Assembly (NCBI GenBank): GCA_018818165.1
Contig: JAHISP010000070.1
Span: 1-64,000 of the forward strand
Direction of reading: 5' to 3'
DNA length: 64,000 nt
Source: Bacteroidota bacterium
GTDB lineage: Bacteria > Bacteroidota > Ignavibacteria > Ignavibacteriales > Melioribacteraceae
Shown here: one piece after another, positions 27,711-36,536 of the stretch
How the letters are laid out: every line of letters starts with the position of its first letter
Numbering within the stretch: the stretch's first letter is position 1
Notes under the pieces: model-generated
The model's database searches: none
What the model was told of the DNA's origin: nothing
What the model saw: the letters and a program-made list of their open reading frames with translations, nothing else
Made by a program: the position numbers and the translations under genes

Positions 27711-28891
27711 TATTCAAAAAATGCAACAATTGCTTTAATTACTTTATCAACAGTTGCATCGGGGCATGAAGCGCCGCTTGTAATAGCAATATCAACAATC
27801 TCTTTATTGGGCAAGAAATTATTTGTAACTACATCCTCCTTTTTTGAAAGGTCAAAATGAGAAATACTTTCCTTTGAAATTAATTTTGTTTCGTCTGAAA
27901 TAAAATAGGTTTTGAATTTCTCTTCAAGCAACTCAACAATATGCGAAGTATTTGAGCTGTTATATCCACCAACAACAATTGCTAAATCAACTTTTGTATT
28001 CATTAATTGCAGAGTTGCGTTTTGGTTATTATTTGTAGCATAACAAAGTGTATCGCGTGTGTTTGCAAAATGTTCAGAAAAACTTGCTTCACCATACTTT
28101 TGCATAAAGGAATTTTTAAGGAGAGTTGAAATTTCTTCAGTTTCACTTGCTAACATTGTCGTTTGATTAACAACTCCAATTTTATTAAAATCAGTTTCGG
28201 CATTAAAGTCCTGCGTATATTTTCCTTCAAATAATCTGTAAAATTCAGAAATAGGAATTTCGCCCAAAATTATTTTTGATAATAATTTTGCTTCTTCAAT
28301 ATCTCTTATTATTACTGCGGGACCATTTGGTGCTGTGTGTGAAAATGTTGCTCTTGTTTCTTCGTGTTTGGCTTTTCCGTGTATAATTATTGTAAATCCG
28401 TTTTTACCTAACTCTTCTGATTTATTCCAAACTTTTTCTACAAATGGGCATGTTGTATTATATTTATAAGGGTCAATTGCTAAAGCATTAAGTTTCTTTT
28501 CTATTTCAAGCGTTGTTCCAAATGCTGGAATTATTACAATGTCGTTATATGTTAATTCGTTCCAATCAATTAAATTATTCCCTTTTGTATCCTGAATAAA
28601 TTGAACGCCAAGAAGTGAAAGCTCTGTGTTTACTGTTGGATTGTGAATCATTTCGCTGAGCAGAAAAATGCGTTTGCCACTGTTTTCATTTATGGCTTTA
28701 TAAGCTATTTCAATTGCATTTTCAACTCCAAAGCAAAAACCAAAATGACGTGCAATATGAAAACGTACTTTTCCAAAATCCAAAATTGAGGGACTGCAAT
28801 CTTTGCCTTTGGGATCCTCTTCCTTGCGCTGGTTTTTAATTTTGGAAATTATTGAACTTCTGTATTTATCGGGTATTTGAAATGTTCTCAT
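27710..28891 (-). CDS. ispH: 4-Hydroxy-3-methylbut-2-enyl diphosphate reductase
   Basis: Iron-sulfur enzyme that makes IPP and DMAPP in the last step of the MEP isoprenoid pathway. The three cluster cysteines are visible in HFGFCFGVENA, NTTCPFVEKVW and SGASCPDATVD. The His of HNPTVN and the SNTSHIVEL-type contact region are also present. At 393 aa it is the long form known from cyanobacteria, plastids and Bacteroidota relatives, with an N-terminal extension of ~40 residues and an insert after the second cysteine. It is the last gene after sufE and the PepSY gene; SufE delivers sulfur for such clusters. The proximity to menA-type quinone synthesis is only genomic. Confidence 0.96.
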   Translation of the reverse strand: MRTFQIPDKYRSSIISKIKNQRKEEDPKGKDCSPSILDFGKVRFHIARHFGFCFGVENAIEIAYKAINENSGKRIFLLSEMIHNPTVNTELSLLGVQFIQDTKGNNLIDWNELTYNDIVIIPAFGTTLEIEKKLNALAIDPYKYNTTCPFVEKVWNKSEELGKNGFTIIIHGKAKHEETRATFSHTAPNGPAVIIRDIEEAKLLSKIILGEIPISEFYRLFEGKYTQDFNAETDFNKIGVVNQTTMLASETEEISTLLKNSFMQKYGEASFSEHFANTRDTLCYATNNNQNATLQLMNTKVDLAIVVGGYNSSNTSHIVELLEEKFKTYFISDETKLISKESISHFDLSKKEDVVTNNFLPNKEIVDIAITSGASCPDATVDKVIKAIVAFFE

Positions 28892-28922
28892 TATTTCACA
28901 CTTTCATTAAATTGATTATTTT

Positions 28923-29486
28923 CTAGACGTAATAATAAATTACTAAAAATAATATTGGAATTACTGTTCCCAAAAGAAGAAACCATTTGCCTCTTCCAAA
29001 AAAACCTTGTTTTCCTTTTATCATAAAAAAACCGGAAATAGCAAGAAAAATAAGTGCAACAGCAAAAAGATCTGCAATCCAAGTCCATAAATTTTTGACT
29101 TTATTTAAATGGAGAAAATTTGATTCCTTAAATCCACGTCTATTTCCAATGGATTCAACAATTACATCGCCTGTTGTTAAATTTGCCGAAAATGTTTTTC
29201 CTTCAAGAAAAATATCAATTTCGTGCGGACTTGTTCTAAAATAGCTTTTTATAGAATCCGTAATATTTAATTCTGATACTACATATTGTTTTGCTTCAAT
29301 AGCTGTATAAACTGAATCATGAATAGGTTTAATAGAAATTAAGTTCTTTTCCACAATATAGTTAGGGTTCCAATCGTTAATATGGTTTACTGCAATGCCA
29401 GAAATTGAATAAATTACTGTAAGAGTTGCCGCCACATAGCCAATATCTCTATGCAAAACTCTAATTAATCTTCGCCACTTAATCAT
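28923..29486 (-). CDS. PepSY-associated TM protein
   Basis: Membrane protein of 187 aa with an N-terminal helix (about 15-35: YVAATLTVIYSISGIAVNH), a periplasmic loop of ~80 residues including the FLEGKTFSANLTTGDVI beta-hairpin, and two C-terminal helices. The arrangement, starting with RVLHRDIGYVA (a His-Arg-Asp motif), is that of the PepSY-associated TM helix family often found near siderophore or respiratory genes. Function is unknown. It overlaps sufE by 4 bases (ATGA) and ends 31 bases before ispH, so the three form one operon. Confidence 0.8.
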   Translation of the reverse strand: MIKWRRLIRVLHRDIGYVAATLTVIYSISGIAVNHINDWNPNYIVEKNLISIKPIHDSVYTAIEAKQYVVSELNITDSIKSYFRTSPHEIDIFLEGKTFSANLTTGDVIVESIGNRRGFKESNFLHLNKVKNLWTWIADLFAVALIFLAISGFFMIKGKQGFFGRGKWFLLLGTVIPILFLVIYYYV

Positions 29487-29914
29487 AATTGTTTCTTACT
29501 TAATGCGTTAAAAGCTACAGCATAAAGTTGAATTTGTTTAAGCATAGCGCCAAGTCCGTTTTTTCGAGTTGGGGAAAGATGATTATCAATACCTATTTTG
29601 TGTAGAAATTCTGGCGGTGAAGAAAGTATTTCTGTTGGTGTATGTTCGGAATAAACTTTAACCAATAAAGCAGCTAATCCTTTAACAATTGTTGAATCGC
29701 TATCAGCATCAATATGTAATTTGCCATCATTAAATGAAGCATTTAACCAAACTTGCGATTGGCAGCCTTCAATTTTATTTTTATCAGTTCTTAATTCCTC
29801 AGGAAAAGGTGCTAAATCACGCCCAAATTTTATGATACGGACATATTTTTCATCCCATTCTGAAACGTTTTCAAATTCTTTTACTATTTCCTGTTGAATT
29901 TCACTAATTGTCAT
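29483..29914 (-). CDS. sufE: SufE-like cysteine desulfuration protein
   Basis: Accepts persulfide sulfur from the SufS cysteine desulfurase and passes it to SufB for Fe-S cluster assembly. The acceptor cysteine is in EGCQSQVW (Cys51, the same number as in E. coli SufE), with the typical LRTDKNKIEGC lead-in and the PTEILSSPPEFL segment. It is 143 aa and full length. It starts the operon with the PepSY gene and ispH; no other suf gene is in the window. Confidence 0.94.
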   Translation of the reverse strand: MTISEIQQEIVKEFENVSEWDEKYVRIIKFGRDLAPFPEELRTDKNKIEGCQSQVWLNASFNDGKLHIDADSDSTIVKGLAALLVKVYSEHTPTEILSSPPEFLHKIGIDNHLSPTRKNGLGAMLKQIQLYAVAFNALSKKQL

Positions 29915-30055
29915 AACTTCTCATTTTTTAATTTTAAATATACAAATCTTTATCAAGATAAATTATCGGATATCATTTTACATTAAAAACTTAAAATTAT
30001 AATTGAATAATTGAGTATTTTTATGAGATTATTATTTAACGAATGAAAGATTATT

Positions 30056-31489
30056 ATGAAATTACTTTTGAAACAATTCTCACTTTTACTTTTTGTCATT
30101 TTTGTTTTTACTGGCTGTTCCAAACAAGAAAATACTAAACCCAAAAATATAATTATTTTTATCGGCGATGGAATGGGCTATAACCATGTAGATGCAACAA
30201 GTTATTATGAATATGGTGAATTAGGATTGCAAGTATATGAATCTTTTCCTATAAAATTAGGAATGAGCACATTTATGGTTGGTGGCGAAGTTTATAAGCC
30301 AGATTCAGCATGGACTAATTTTAAATACATTTTGAAAAAACCTACCGATTCAGCAGCTTCTGGAACTGCATTAGCAACAGGAACTAAAACTTATAAAGCA
30401 CGTTTATCAGTTGATACTCTTGGAAATATCTTGCAAACTGTGCTTGATTTTGCAGAAACAATTGGTAAATCAACAGGAGTTGTTACTACAGTGCCGTTTA
30501 GTAATGCTACTCCAGCAGCTTTTGTTGCGCATAATGCAAGCCGTTATCAATATAAAGAAATTGCAAAAGAAATGATTATGGATAGCAAAGTGGATGTAAT
30601 TATGGGTGGCGGACATCCATTTTATAATCCCGATGGAACTCCAATTAAATCGATAAATGAACGATTTGTTGGCGAAAAAGAAGCCTACGATATGGTTGTT
30701 GGTGATAGTTCTGCATTAAAAAATGAAGAAAAAATATTTAATTATGTTGGTGGTAAAAACACTTGGGATGCATTAAAAAATGGTGAGGCAGGTTCTGATG
30801 CTGATAATGATGGAATTAATGATCCATGGCAGTTAATTGAAAACAGAGAAATGTTTCAAAAATATGCAAAGGGAGAAACCCCTAAAAGAGTAATTGGAAT
30901 ATTTAAAAGTGGACAATCAACACAAGTTGAACGAGATGATTCTTTGGACGATGGAATGCCGTTTTCAGCTCCGCTTAATGATCAAGTTCCAACATTAACC
31001 GAAATGACTTTATCAACAATTAATATTTTAAGTAAAAATCCAAATGGATTTGTAATGATGAGCGAAGGTGGCGCAATTGATTGGGTTGCGCATCACAACC
31101 AATTACACAGAACTATTGAGGAGCAAATTGATTTCAACAAGGCAATTGAAGCAACTTGCAAATGGGTTGAAGAAAATAGCAGTTGGGATGAAACTTTAAT
31201 AATTGTTACAGCTGATCACGAAACTGGATATTTGCTTGGACCAGGTTCAAATGTAAAAGTTAATGATTCAGATGTAGATTTGTGGAAGCCAATTGGAAAT
31301 AATGGAAAAGGAAAACTTCCATCAGTTGAGTGGTTTTCTAAGGACCATACAAATTCTTTGGTTCCATTTTATGCAAAAGGTGCTGGAAGCATTCTTTTTC
31401 AGGAAAGCATTAAAGGAAATGATGATGTAAAAGGAAGTTATATTGATAATACTGATGTTGGAAATGTTGTAAAACTATTGTTAAAATAG
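30056..31489 (+). CDS. Alkaline phosphatase, lipoprotein
   Basis: Phosphomonoesterase of the PhoA superfamily, 477 aa. The lipobox VFTGC ends at Cys21, so it is probably anchored to a membrane facing the periplasm or outside. Metal and catalytic motifs are complete: GDGMGYNH (Asp38), TDSAAS with the nucleophile Ser99 (matching E. coli Ser102), MGGGHP, EGGAIDWVAHHN and TADHETG. It has Tyr after the DGMG motif as in other bacterial lipoprotein types. No pho-box or phosphate transporter is seen; it stands alone, with the T9SS haem-like protein 100 bases downstream. Confidence 0.94.
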   Translation: MKLLLKQFSLLLFVIFVFTGCSKQENTKPKNIIIFIGDGMGYNHVDATSYYEYGELGLQVYESFPIKLGMSTFMVGGEVYKPDSAWTNFKYILKKPTDSAASGTALATGTKTYKARLSVDTLGNILQTVLDFAETIGKSTGVVTTVPFSNATPAAFVAHNASRYQYKEIAKEMIMDSKVDVIMGGGHPFYNPDGTPIKSINERFVGEKEAYDMVVGDSSALKNEEKIFNYVGGKNTWDALKNGEAGSDADNDGINDPWQLIENREMFQKYAKGETPKRVIGIFKSGQSTQVERDDSLDDGMPFSAPLNDQVPTLTEMTLSTINILSKNPNGFVMMSEGGAIDWVAHHNQLHRTIEEQIDFNKAIEATCKWVEENSSWDETLIIVTADHETGYLLGPGSNVKVNDSDVDLWKPIGNNGKGKLPSVEWFSKDHTNSLVPFYAKGAGSILFQESIKGNDDVKGSYIDNTDVGNVVKLLLK

Positions 31490-31589
31490 CAATTAAGGGA
31501 TTTGAATATAACAAGACAATATGTCTTTTGTTTCTCTCTAATTTTACTTATTTTGTGTTGCCTTTGCAAACAAATTAAGTGAGAATGAA

Positions 31590-32240
31590 ATGAAAAAAAT
31601 ATATTCTACAATTGTAATATTCTTTATGCTTGGCTCAATTCTATATATAGTTGGACGTTCTTTTAGAGTATCTAAAATTCCTAACGGTAGTAAAACATCA
31701 TGTAACACTTGTCATACTAATGGAGGAGGCACACCACGAAATCCATTTGGCATTGCAGTTCAATCAAAAGTTACTCCAAATGGTACTGAGAGCTTTTGGA
31801 ATCCTGAGTTTGCTGCGCTTGATTCTGATGGAGATGGTTTTACAAATGGCGAGGAACTTCAAGACCCAAACGGATTATGGAAGGAAGGTGAACCTAATCC
31901 TGGTGATTTTTCTCTAGTAACAAATCCTGGAAATCCAAATAGTATTCCAACCTCAGTATTTGATAATATAAATGTTTTTTCATTTCAGTTATCTAATAAT
32001 TATCCAAATCCTTTTAATCCAAGCACAATAATTAGATATGAAATTGGAAATACAAGTGATGTTAAATTGAAAATATACAATTTACAGGGTGAAGAGATTA
32101 AAACCCTAATCAATAAAGAACAAACTGCAGGAACGTATGAAGTTCAGTTTAATGCTAACGGATTAAGCTCAGGAGTTTATTTATATAGATTACAAGCGGG
32201 CAATTTTATTGAAACTAAAAAGATGACATTAATTAAATAG
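31590..32240 (+). CDS. Exported CXXCH protein with calcium loop and T9SS sorting domain
   Basis: An N-terminal hydrophobic segment (about 5-23) precedes TSCNTCHTNGGG, a single CXXCH haem-c-type motif (about residues 36-45). Residues ~75-90 hold LDSDGDGFTNGEEL, an acidic calcium-binding loop of the EF-hand/thrombospondin type. The last ~75 residues are a type A T9SS sorting domain: LSNNYPNPFNPSTIIRYEI, then VKLKIYNLQGEEIKTL and the SGVYLYRLQAGN end. It is thus expected on the cell surface or outside. If the motif binds haem, this is a very small T9SS-exported cytochrome; no second haem motif is present. No enzyme domain is seen. Confidence 0.85.
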   Translation: MKKIYSTIVIFFMLGSILYIVGRSFRVSKIPNGSKTSCNTCHTNGGGTPRNPFGIAVQSKVTPNGTESFWNPEFAALDSDGDGFTNGEELQDPNGLWKEGEPNPGDFSLVTNPGNPNSIPTSVFDNINVFSFQLSNNYPNPFNPSTIIRYEIGNTSDVKLKIYNLQGEEIKTLINKEQTAGTYEVQFNANGLSSGVYLYRLQAGNFIETKKMTLIK

Positions 32241-32251
32241 AATTCAAAAAT

Positions 32252-32282
32252 GTAAAGATGACTTAGCTAGTCATCTTTACAA
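32252..32282. terminator. Hairpin between converging genes
   Basis: A 13-bp perfect stem (tgtaaagatgact at 32252-32264 with agtcatctttaca at 32270-32282) around tagct lies just after the T9SS gene stop and before the end of the opposing AlkD gene. The following tracts are only mildly T-rich on each strand. Confidence 0.7.
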
Positions 32283-32295
32283 TAATATTGGAACG

Positions 32296-32976
32296 CTAAC
32301 TTTTATTAATAATTTTTAACGCTTCTCGTTTGCTAAGACCAGATAATCTATTTTCGTTTTCATTAACAAACTTAAATACTGATTTTGGATTTGTTTTGGA
32401 ATATTCGCGCAATGCCCATCCAATAGCTTTTCGATGAAAAAATTCTGTTGAACTATTATGTTTCATAATATATGAAAAGAGCATTTTTTCATCTGTGGCT
32501 TGTTTGTATTTTAATTGAAATAAAATGGCGGTTCTGTTTAACCACATATCATTAGCATTAATCCATTTTTCGGAGATAGATTTTTTCAATTCTGGATACA
32601 ACTTAAAATGATTTCCAACAATAATTGCAGCAATATAATCAACAGTATCCCACCAACTTTTGGTTTTAATCATATATTCAAATAAAAAATAATCATCTTG
32701 TTTTAATAATTTTGAATATTTAGAAAGCAATTCCATCGCAAAATATTGGAGTTCTCTTTGAGGTTCATTCCAAAGCTCTTTTATAATGCCTTCTATTTCT
32801 TCAATTGTAGGAAGATTCTCTTTTTTTAGGAATGGTTTGCAAAGCTCTTTTCGTAAAGGGGATTTAATACCGTAATATTCAAATTTGTTTTTCATATATT
32901 TTGCCATATAAAAAGCGTTATCTGAATTTAAATTTTGGGAGAATACAATTTTGATTGATTCAACATATTCTGACAT
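32296..32976 (-). CDS. DNA alkylation repair protein (AlkD-like HEAT repeat)
   Basis: Member of the AlkC/AlkD glycosylase superfamily, all-helical HEAT-like repeats that excise bulky or positively charged alkylated bases. The 226-aa length, the YMAELLSKYS-like and TKSWWDTVDYIAAIIVGNH segments (the Trp-Trp-Asp-x-Val-Asp motif) and the RKAIGWALREYSKTNPKSV end are characteristic. The aspartate in SWWDTVD matches the residue used for catalysis in AlkD. It sits alone between T9SS and porin genes. Confidence 0.92.
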   Translation of the reverse strand: MSEYVESIKIVFSQNLNSDNAFYMAKYMKNKFEYYGIKSPLRKELCKPFLKKENLPTIEEIEGIIKELWNEPQRELQYFAMELLSKYSKLLKQDDYFLFEYMIKTKSWWDTVDYIAAIIVGNHFKLYPELKKSISEKWINANDMWLNRTAILFQLKYKQATDEKMLFSYIMKHNSSTEFFHRKAIGWALREYSKTNPKSVFKFVNENENRLSGLSKREALKIINKS

Positions 32977-33020
32977 GAAATTACCTTAAAATTTTAGGTG
33001 TCAATATATGTGATTATTAA

Positions 33021-33064
33021 AAAAAAGAAAAGGCAGATACCTAGGAGTAAAAATATCTGCCTTT
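33021..33064 (-). terminator. Terminator after the TorF porin gene
   Basis: Stem aaaggcagata (33029-33039) with tatctgccttt (33054-33064), followed on the minus strand by a T-rich tail. It overlaps the 3' end region of the glnK-amt-porin operon. Confidence 0.82.
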
Positions 33065-33069
33065 AAGAA

Positions 33070-33771
33070 TTAGAGACTAATTCCAAAAACGAAATGTGTA
33101 ATTTCTTGATTAGGATTAAGAATATAAGAGCCAAAAATTGGAAGAGAAAAGTCTTCGGTAATTTTAATTTCTTTTGAAGCTGTAACTCCAATATTAACTA
33201 AGTTAAAATCAGTTGTTCCATAATACATGTTTGTTCCACCAGGTGTTGCTCCAGCAAATACTGTTAAATCAACTGCTTGAACGGAAGTTGAATACCCAAC
33301 TTCAAAATAGGATGAATTATCAGTATCATTATAAACATTTACGAAGGCAGAAAGGTAGAGTGCGGATAAAGAAACTGTTCCACCAACTTCAATAATGTGT
33401 GCACCGGTACCGTCTTCATAATTACCAAATTTAATTCCAGAGTTTGGGAAATAATAGTCAGTTACAATTAAATCAAGACTAGCACTGCCTAGCTCTAATG
33501 AATAACCTAAATACAAATCAAGCTCATCTGCGGGAGCAGAAATTGCATCACGACCTAATTGATAAGCACCCCAAGCTCCAATCTCTAAGCCACTATATGA
33601 AAATGCTAACGTTGGTTGAATACTTGGTGACTGTCCAAAATCTGTACCTCTCCAAACATATCTGCTTACAACATCAGTTCCAAGACTAACTTCAGCCTGT
33701 GCAAATAAGGCAGATGAACAAAGTAATAATAATAGTGCAGCAACAATAATTTCTAAATTTTTCTTTTTCAT
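33070..33771 (-). CDS. TorF-family outer-membrane porin
   Basis: 233-residue beta-barrel candidate with a cleaved signal peptide (LLLLLCSSALFAQA) and alternate hydrophobic strands ending in the aromatic FVFGISL, as in outer-membrane proteins. The start of the mature protein, VSLGTDVVSRYVWRGTDFGQSPSIQPTL, is the TorF signature. It lies 30 bases after amt in the glnK-amt operon, so it may be a pore for ammonium or nitrogen compounds in the outer membrane; this role is inferred from context only. TorF relatives are often neighbours of amt genes. Confidence 0.85.
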   Translation of the reverse strand: MKKKNLEIIVAALLLLLCSSALFAQAEVSLGTDVVSRYVWRGTDFGQSPSIQPTLAFSYSGLEIGAWGAYQLGRDAISAPADELDLYLGYSLELGSASLDLIVTDYYFPNSGIKFGNYEDGTGAHIIEVGGTVSLSALYLSAFVNVYNDTDNSSYFEVGYSTSVQAVDLTVFAGATPGGTNMYYGTTDFNLVNIGVTASKEIKITEDFSLPIFGSYILNPNQEITHFVFGISL

Positions 33772-33801
33772 AATAAGGTCCTTTTTATAATTGATTAATA
33801 T

Positions 33802-35124
33802 TTAAGATACTTTTTCAAAATCTGGATATGCTTCCATACCATGTTCGCTAAAATCAAGTCCTTCCATTTCTTCTTCTGGAGAAACTCTAAGTCCAATTGT
33901 TTTCTCAATTGTTTTGAATAAAATAAATGCTAGAGGGAAAACCCATAAAAACGCTGCCACAACACCTAATGCTTGAACTCCAACAACACTCCAAGAAAAT
34001 CCGTTAATATCAAAAACTCCAGCAGCTATTGTACCAAAAGCGCCACAGACAGCGTGAACGGAAACAGCACCGACAGGATCGTCTACTTTTAGGATTCTTT
34101 CAATGAACAAAACGCTATATACAACAATTACTCCAGCAAGTGCTCCAATAATTACTGCACTTAAAGGAGATACATTGGCGCATCCAGCTGTAATTGCAAC
34201 TAATCCTGCAAGTGCGCCGTTTAATGCCATACTACCATCAGGTTTGCCAATTGCGAACCAAGCAGTAAACATTGCAGCTATTGCGCCCGCAGCGGCGGAT
34301 AAATTTGTGGTAACAGCAATTAATGCAATATCAGTATTTGCTACAGTTGTACTTCCAGCATTAAAACCGAACCATCCAAACCACAAAATGAATGTACCCA
34401 AAGCAGCTAAAGTAATATTATGACCAGGTATAGCTTTTGGCTTTCCGTCTTTTGTAAATTTACCAATTCTTGGTCCTAAAACTATTGCACCAGCTAATGC
34501 AGCCCAGCCACCTACAGAATGCACCACAGTTGAACCAGCAAAATCTATAAATCCTAATCCTTCTAACCAACCACCGCCATGAAATAAACTTCCCCAAGCC
34601 CAACTTCCAAATATTGGATAAATAATTGCTGAAATTGCAACGCTATAAATTAAATAACTTACAAACTTTGTCCTTTCAGCCATTGCACCCGAAACGATAG
34701 TTGCAGCGGTGGCGGCAAAAACTACTTGAAACATCCAAAATGCATACAGCCATGAATCACCATCTTTTGCAAAATCTTCCAATAAAAATCCATCAGTTCC
34801 AAACCAGCCTGTTGTTGTAACGCCAAACATTAAGCCAAACCCTATTAGCCAATAAGCCAAGCTGCCAAAGGCAAAATCCATTAAATTTTTCATCATAATG
34901 TTTATTGCGTTTTTTGCGCGTGTTAAGCCAGTTTCAACCATAGCAAAACCAGCTTGCATAAAAAAGACCAGAAATGCGGCAACTAAAGTCCAAACATAAT
35001 TTGCATTTGTTTGAACATCAGCAATTGCTTTTGCATTTGATTCAACAGTTGGTGCATCTTGTCCATACAAAAATATTGGTACAAGAATAAGAAAAGCGAT
35101 TACACTTTTTATTGATGCTTTCAT
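33802..35124 (-). CDS. amt: Ammonium transporter (Amt/AmtB family)
   Basis: Integral membrane channel for ammonia/ammonium. A signal-like first helix and 11 further helices follow; the pore's twin-His residues appear in FAGSTVVHSVGG and VGAVSVHAVCG, and WMFQVVFAATAATIVSGAMAE carries the external aromatic and central motif. The 440-aa length is typical. It is downstream of glnK with 45 bases between, the arrangement in which GlnK plugs the channel when nitrogen is plentiful, and upstream of the TorF porin. Confidence 0.97.
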   Translation of the reverse strand: MKASIKSVIAFLILVPIFLYGQDAPTVESNAKAIADVQTNANYVWTLVAAFLVFFMQAGFAMVETGLTRAKNAINIMMKNLMDFAFGSLAYWLIGFGLMFGVTTTGWFGTDGFLLEDFAKDGDSWLYAFWMFQVVFAATAATIVSGAMAERTKFVSYLIYSVAISAIIYPIFGSWAWGSLFHGGGWLEGLGFIDFAGSTVVHSVGGWAALAGAIVLGPRIGKFTKDGKPKAIPGHNITLAALGTFILWFGWFGFNAGSTTVANTDIALIAVTTNLSAAAGAIAAMFTAWFAIGKPDGSMALNGALAGLVAITAGCANVSPLSAVIIGALAGVIVVYSVLFIERILKVDDPVGAVSVHAVCGAFGTIAAGVFDINGFSWSVVGVQALGVVAAFLWVFPLAFILFKTIEKTIGLRVSPEEEMEGLDFSEHGMEAYPDFEKVS

Positions 35125-35169
35125 AAAATATCTCCAGTTAATAATATAAAAATCTTGTTTAAAAATTTG

Positions 35170-35508
35170 TTAAAGAGCGGCTTCGCCAGATTCTCCAGTT
35201 CTAATTCTGATAGCATCGTCAATTTGAGAAATGAATATTTTACCATCTCCAATTTCGCCAGTCTTACAAGTGTCTAAAATAATACCTATTGCTAATTCAC
35301 ACATTTCTGATGCACAAACAATTTCAATTCTAATCTTTGGCACAAATGCCAAACTATATTCTGAACCACGATAAATTTCAGTGTGCCCTTTTTGTCGTCC
35401 ATATCCACGAACTTCAGAGACAGTTAAACCATTAAAGCCTGCTTCTTGTAAAGCTGATTGAAGTTCTTCTAACTTATGTGGTCTTATTATTGACTCAATT
35501 TTTTTCAT
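35170..35508 (-). CDS. glnK: Nitrogen regulatory protein P-II
   Basis: Small trimeric signal protein that senses ATP/ADP and 2-oxoglutarate and controls Amt. The T-loop tyrosine used for uridylylation is Tyr51, in GHTEIYRGSEYSLAF, and the second signature GKIFISQIDDAIRIRTGE is complete. Although the frame is open from 35520, the ATG at 35508 gives the canonical MKKIESIIRPHKLEE start with a GGAGAG site upstream, so I use it (112 aa). It leads the glnK-amt-TorF operon. Confidence 0.97.
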   Translation of the reverse strand: MKKIESIIRPHKLEELQSALQEAGFNGLTVSEVRGYGRQKGHTEIYRGSEYSLAFVPKIRIEIVCASEMCELAIGIILDTCKTGEIGDGKIFISQIDDAIRIRTGESGEAAL

Positions 35509-35794
35509 AACACTCTCCACTATTTAATAAATTATGTATATCGCCATTATTACCTAAAATAATAAGGCAGCGATGCGAAAGTATATAAATAAATAATAAT
35601 AATCAAGAGAGTAACATAAAAAAATAAAATAGCACAATATTTGGAAGTTAAAAACACATCATTTGTTTAGAATTTGTGATACTATTATAAAATCAATAAC
35701 ATGCAAATTTGTCTTGAAGTTGAGAGGTTCAGAAAATATCATTTCACCTAATTCAAAAATTAGCTGAATATATTTTAAACCCTTTTAGCAATCC

Positions 35795-35825
35795 TGTTGT
35801 CAAAGAGTCAAATTCTTTAACAACA
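35795..35825 (+). promoter_or_regulatory. 12-bp inverted repeat in the leader of the Cys-rich lipoprotein
   Basis: TGTTGTCAAAGA (35795-35806) and TCTTTAACAACA (35814-35825) are inverted with one mismatch around gtcaaat. It ends 13 bases before the ATG at 35839, so it could be an operator or a leader hairpin that affects access to the start. Confidence 0.5.
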
Positions 35826-35838
35826 GATAGGTAACAAG

Positions 35839-36513
35839 ATGAAAAAAAATATCTTTTTAGCAATATTCACATTGGCTTTTCTGGTTTTAATAATTGGATG
35901 CAATGAAAAATCTGATTTACCCAATAACCCAGAACAAAATGCAAATGAAGCAGGCGATTTTTATGTTCTTGGTATTGATGATGCAATGGCTTCAATTGAA
36001 GATGCAACTTTAGAAAAAAACATGAACTTTACTCCAGATTTTGAAAGCAATGATTTCTTTTTTGATGGAAGACACGAGCGAAAAGACAAATTTAAAGGAA
36101 AGGGTTTACGTTTGGGTGTTGTATTTTCAAAGCTAGATTTGAATGAAAATCAAAAAGATACAATTAAAACTATATTTGATGAAAACCGTGAGTGCTTATC
36201 TATTCCATTTAAACAATTCTGTGAAGCTGCAAAAGAGATAATGGAAAATAGAAAAGATGTACTAAAAGCAATTAGAGATAAAGTTAAAAATGGGGAACTA
36301 TCAAGAGCGGATGCACAGTTAGAAATAAAGAAAATTAATGAAGCTACCAGAGAAGAAATTGAAAATAACGAAGCATGTGCTGAAGCTAGAATTGCTATTT
36401 GCGCATGCAATACAAATATGCTTGAAAATATTGCTTCTATTCTAGATGAAACTCAACTAGCTTTATGGAACAAATGGTTAAGTGAACGTCCCAATCCTTG
36501 TATAGGCGGTTAA
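35839..36513 (+). CDS. Helical lipoprotein with Spy/CpxP-like segment
   Basis: 224 residues, lipobox ending LIIGC (Cys21). Residues 95-210 are mostly helical; LDLNENQKDTIKTIFDENREC resembles the 'L-T-x-x-Q-x-x-x-I' segment of Spy/CpxP-type periplasmic chaperones and metal-sensing relatives. Eight cysteines are spread over the mature part (ECLS, QFCEA, EACAEA, ICACN, PNPCIGG), more than usual for this type. I do not know a specific role; metal binding or disulfides are possible. It diverges from glnK with a 330-base gap. A long inverted repeat is in its leader. Confidence 0.6.
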   Translation: MKKNIFLAIFTLAFLVLIIGCNEKSDLPNNPEQNANEAGDFYVLGIDDAMASIEDATLEKNMNFTPDFESNDFFFDGRHERKDKFKGKGLRLGVVFSKLDLNENQKDTIKTIFDENRECLSIPFKQFCEAAKEIMENRKDVLKAIRDKVKNGELSRADAQLEIKKINEATREEIENNEACAEARIAICACNTNMLENIASILDETQLALWNKWLSERPNPCIGG

Positions 36514-36536
36514 TTTATATAAATGAGTATGCTCAA

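Noticed and set aside
28891-29088. Minus-strand ORF overlapping the PepSY gene
   Set aside because: Alternative-frame shadow of the PepSY-associated gene; rich in Cys and Phe as expected from wrong-frame reading.
35509-35794. Sigma-54 promoter before glnK
   Set aside because: No TGGCAC-N5-TTGC match could be found on the relevant strand.
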